From positions 310,001-374,000 of the forward strand of contig NZ_JALIQP010000003.1 of the NCBI RefSeq assembly GCF_023566055.1: 64,000 nucleotides of DNA, given 5' to 3'. Below the pieces are notes generated by a model. The model was given only the letters and a program-made list of their open reading frames with translations. It made no database searches and was not told the origin of the DNA. Positions 62,209 to 64,000 of the stretch are shown piece by piece (positions within the stretch are counted from its first letter, which is position 1; each line of letters begins with the position of its first letter). Origin of the DNA: Halosolutus amylolyticus (GTDB lineage: Archaea > Halobacteriota > Halobacteria > Halobacteriales > Natrialbaceae). A program made the translations under genes and the position numbers.

Positions 62209-63315
62209 ATGGCACTCGCAGCTGGTCGACGGTACCTCACGGGGGTGACGATCGAGCAGTGGTTCGGGATCGTGCTGCTGGCGGGCCTGGGCGTATTGCT
62301 CCTCGATCTCGCGCGTCGACTCGTCCTCGGTGACCTCCGATTCGGTACGTTCTCGCTGTTCCTCTGGCGCGGTCTCGTCGACGGGTTGATCGTCGCGCTC
62401 GCGGCCGCCGGGCTCTCGATGACGTACGCCATTCTCAAGTTCGCAAACTTTTCGCACGGCGATCTCGTCACTACCGGTGCGTTCACCGGCTGGACCGCCG
62501 CGTACGTCGTGGGAGGGACCGGAGTCGCCGAGTTCGGGTCGCGAATACTCCTGAACGCCAATCGCGGGACCTCCGCCCGCGAACTCGATATGCACCTGTT
62601 CGGGGCACCGATCGCGATCGGCATCGGCTTGCTCGTCGCGGCAGTCGGAACGATTCTCGTGGCGCTGGCGATCGATCGCCTGGTGTACAGGCGGATGCGA
62701 AACGCGGGCGGCATACCGCTGTTGATCGCGAGCGTCGGCGTCGCGCTGGCACTGCGATACCTGATCGTGTTCGTGTACGGTGAGCAGACGCGCGGCGTGA
62801 CGCGGAGTTCGCCGTCGCTCGAACACGGCCTCGTCTTCTGGACCGATTCGTTGCACGTCCATCAGTTCACGCTCGTCGTGATCGGGGTGACACTGATGAT
62901 CGCGCTCCATCTCCTGTTACAACACACCAAGCTCGGGACGTCGATGCGGGCGATGGCCGACAACCGGGATCTCGCACTGGTCACCGGCATCCCGACCGAG
63001 CGAGTGATCCTGATGACCTGGATCATCGGTGCGGGACTGACCGGCATGGCTGGCTATCTGGTCGTCTTAGAGCAGGGGACGCTCAGCTTCAACACGGGAT
63101 GGTTCCTGCTCCTGTTGATCTTCTCGGCGGTCATCCTCGGTGGAATCGGGTCGGTCTACGGTGCGATAGCCGGCGGATTGATCATCGGACTGGCGACGAA
63201 CGTCTCGCTGGTGTGGATTCCGGGTGATCTGACCAACGTCGCCGCGTTCACGCTCATGATCCTGATCCTCATCTTTCGGCCGTCCGGGATCTTCGGGGGG
63301 GTGGAGACGGCATGA
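62209..63315 (+). CDS. livH: Branched-chain amino-acid ABC transporter permease LivH
   Basis: 368 residues, about eight to nine membrane helices. BPD_transp_2 motifs: GLVDGLIVALAAAGLSMTYA, ILKFANFSHGDLVTTGAFTG, the EAA-like MRAMADNRDLALVTGIPTER and the C-terminal SAVILGGIGSVYGAIAGGLI. With LivM, LivG, LivF and a binding protein it imports branched-chain amino acids or similar compounds; the last three lie outside the window. It overlaps livM by 4 nt. Confidence 0.93.
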   Translation: MALAAGRRYLTGVTIEQWFGIVLLAGLGVLLLDLARRLVLGDLRFGTFSLFLWRGLVDGLIVALAAAGLSMTYAILKFANFSHGDLVTTGAFTGWTAAYVVGGTGVAEFGSRILLNANRGTSARELDMHLFGAPIAIGIGLLVAAVGTILVALAIDRLVYRRMRNAGGIPLLIASVGVALALRYLIVFVYGEQTRGVTRSSPSLEHGLVFWTDSLHVHQFTLVVIGVTLMIALHLLLQHTKLGTSMRAMADNRDLALVTGIPTERVILMTWIIGAGLTGMAGYLVVLEQGTLSFNTGWFLLLLIFSAVILGGIGSVYGAIAGGLIIGLATNVSLVWIPGDLTNVAAFTLMILILIFRPSGIFGGVETA

Positions 63316-64000
63316 CCCGCGATCGCCGCTTCTCGACGGACGGGGGCGACGTCACCGGGAAGGCGGAGGTTCCGGCCGCTTCCGACCCGGACGGACGCCC
63401 CCGCTGGCTCCAGGACGTCATCATCATCGGCGAGGCCACGATCACGGTGTACGGCCTCTTCATCGTCCTCGGTCTCGCGGTGGGACTGGACTTCAACGGC
63501 ATCGTCAGCACCCTCCAGCAGGTCACGCTGCTCGCGGCGTCGTTCGCGCTGGTCGTCCTGGCGCTCAACCTCCACTGGGGGTACACGGGCCTGTTCAACA
63601 TCGGGGTCGCCGGCTTCATGGCCGTCGGCGCCTACACGATGGCGCTGACGACGGCCGCACCGGACGCCACCTTCCCCGGACTCGGACTGCCGCTGTGGAT
63701 CGGCATTCCGGCGGGAATCGTGGCCGCCGCACTCGTCGGGTTCGTGGCCGCGCTACCGGCGTTGCGCCTCCGTGCGGACTACTTCGCGATCGTCACCCTG
63801 GCGTTCGCGGAGGTGATCCGTCTGCTGTACAACTCGAGCCTGCTCAGGGAGTTCGAACTGTTCGGCACCGAGTTCGGAACCGGCGGCGGACAGGGAATGT
63901 CCTTCCCGAACCTGCGGAACACGATTTCCCGGCGGCTCCTGTACGTCGGCGGGGATCCGGAAGCGGGCCCCACCCTCGTCGGACGACCGTTCCTGGCAGT
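63312..64000 (+). CDS. livM: Branched-chain amino-acid ABC transporter permease LivM (3' end missing)
   Basis: The first 229 residues are visible and the frame runs off the right edge. The start MTRDRRFSTDGGDVTGKAEV overlaps the livH stop (ATGA). Membrane helices of the LivM type follow: NLHWGYTGLFNIGVAGFMAV and LRADYFAIVTLAFAEVIRLL. Partner of LivH in the inner-membrane pore. Confidence 0.92.
   Translation, partial: MTRDRRFSTDGGDVTGKAEVPAASDPDGRPRWLQDVIIIGEATITVYGLFIVLGLAVGLDFNGIVSTLQQVTLLAASFALVVLALNLHWGYTGLFNIGVAGFMAVGAYTMALTTAAPDATFPGLGLPLWIGIPAGIVAAALVGFVAALPALRLRADYFAIVTLAFAEVIRLLYNSSLLREFELFGTEFGTGGGQGMSFPNLRNTISRRLLYVGGDPEAGPTLVGRPFLA

Overview
The window is chromosomal DNA of a halophilic archaeon (class Halobacteria). 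Its G+C is high, its proteins are very acidic, and many genes look leaderless, with a TATA-like box about 25-30 nt before the start codon. It carries haloarchaeal marker genes: PolB with an intein, split SufBCD, eS1/uS15/Pcc1, SirR-type DtxR, archaetidylserine synthase, UspA arrays and halocyanin-like copper proteins. The word CGATCG is strikingly frequent, as in Natrialba/Natrinema-type genomes. That genus-level placement is inference.

Layout. 0-8 kb: the 3' part of rad50, three small conserved haloarchaeal genes on the other strand, and polB with one intein exactly inside the YGD/TDS active-site motif. 8-12 kb: sufC-sufB-sufD; sufD has a hairpin-rich in-frame insert. 12-19 kb: an unknown coiled-coil/winged-helix protein, a ferritin-like protein with a DtxR regulator, a secreted lamin-tail/phospholipase-D protein, a HEAT-repeat protein, archaetidylserine synthase and a copper lipoprotein. 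19-22 kb: the operon uS15 - RecJ/Cdc45-like - pcc1 - eS1, with different tandem repeats beyond each end and two hairpins in the uS15 leader. 22-26 kb: an acyl-CoA synthetase, tRNA-Ala(GGC) and a decayed 1.7 kb integrated element bounded by a 28-bp copy of the tRNA 3' end. 26-31 kb: an Lrp regulator with an RCK_C domain, divergent from an amino-acid permease fused to two UspA domains, then two more UspA genes.

31-40.5 kb is an envelope-type neighbourhood: an arylsulfotransferase-like protein, a DedA-like protein, two membrane metal-hydrolases, a UPF0104/AglD-like protein, two alkaline-phosphatase-superfamily proteins and two adjacent GT4 glycosyltransferases. 40.6-47.2 kb holds the most notable candidate: three co-directional genes for a UvrD/AddA-like helicase-nuclease with a predicted Fe-S cluster, a PD-(D/E)XK-like Fe-S protein with an apparently lost active site, and an SF1-helicase-like protein without a P-loop. 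Together they look like an archaeal AddAB/RecBCD-type end-processing machine with AddB split into two polypeptides. 47-64 kb: small conserved genes, surE, a degenerate SDR, an Rsm22-like methyltransferase with tyrA, a HTH/membrane-protein pair beside a sulfite-oxidase-like enzyme, a rhomboid protease, an FAD oxidoreductase, pepQ-type peptidase, aroA, and livH with the start of livM.

A palindromic intergenic element of about 80 bp occurs three times (13.0, 57.9 and 59.2 kb). Each copy begins within the TGA stop codon of a neighbouring gene, and the inner stem differs between copies while staying paired.
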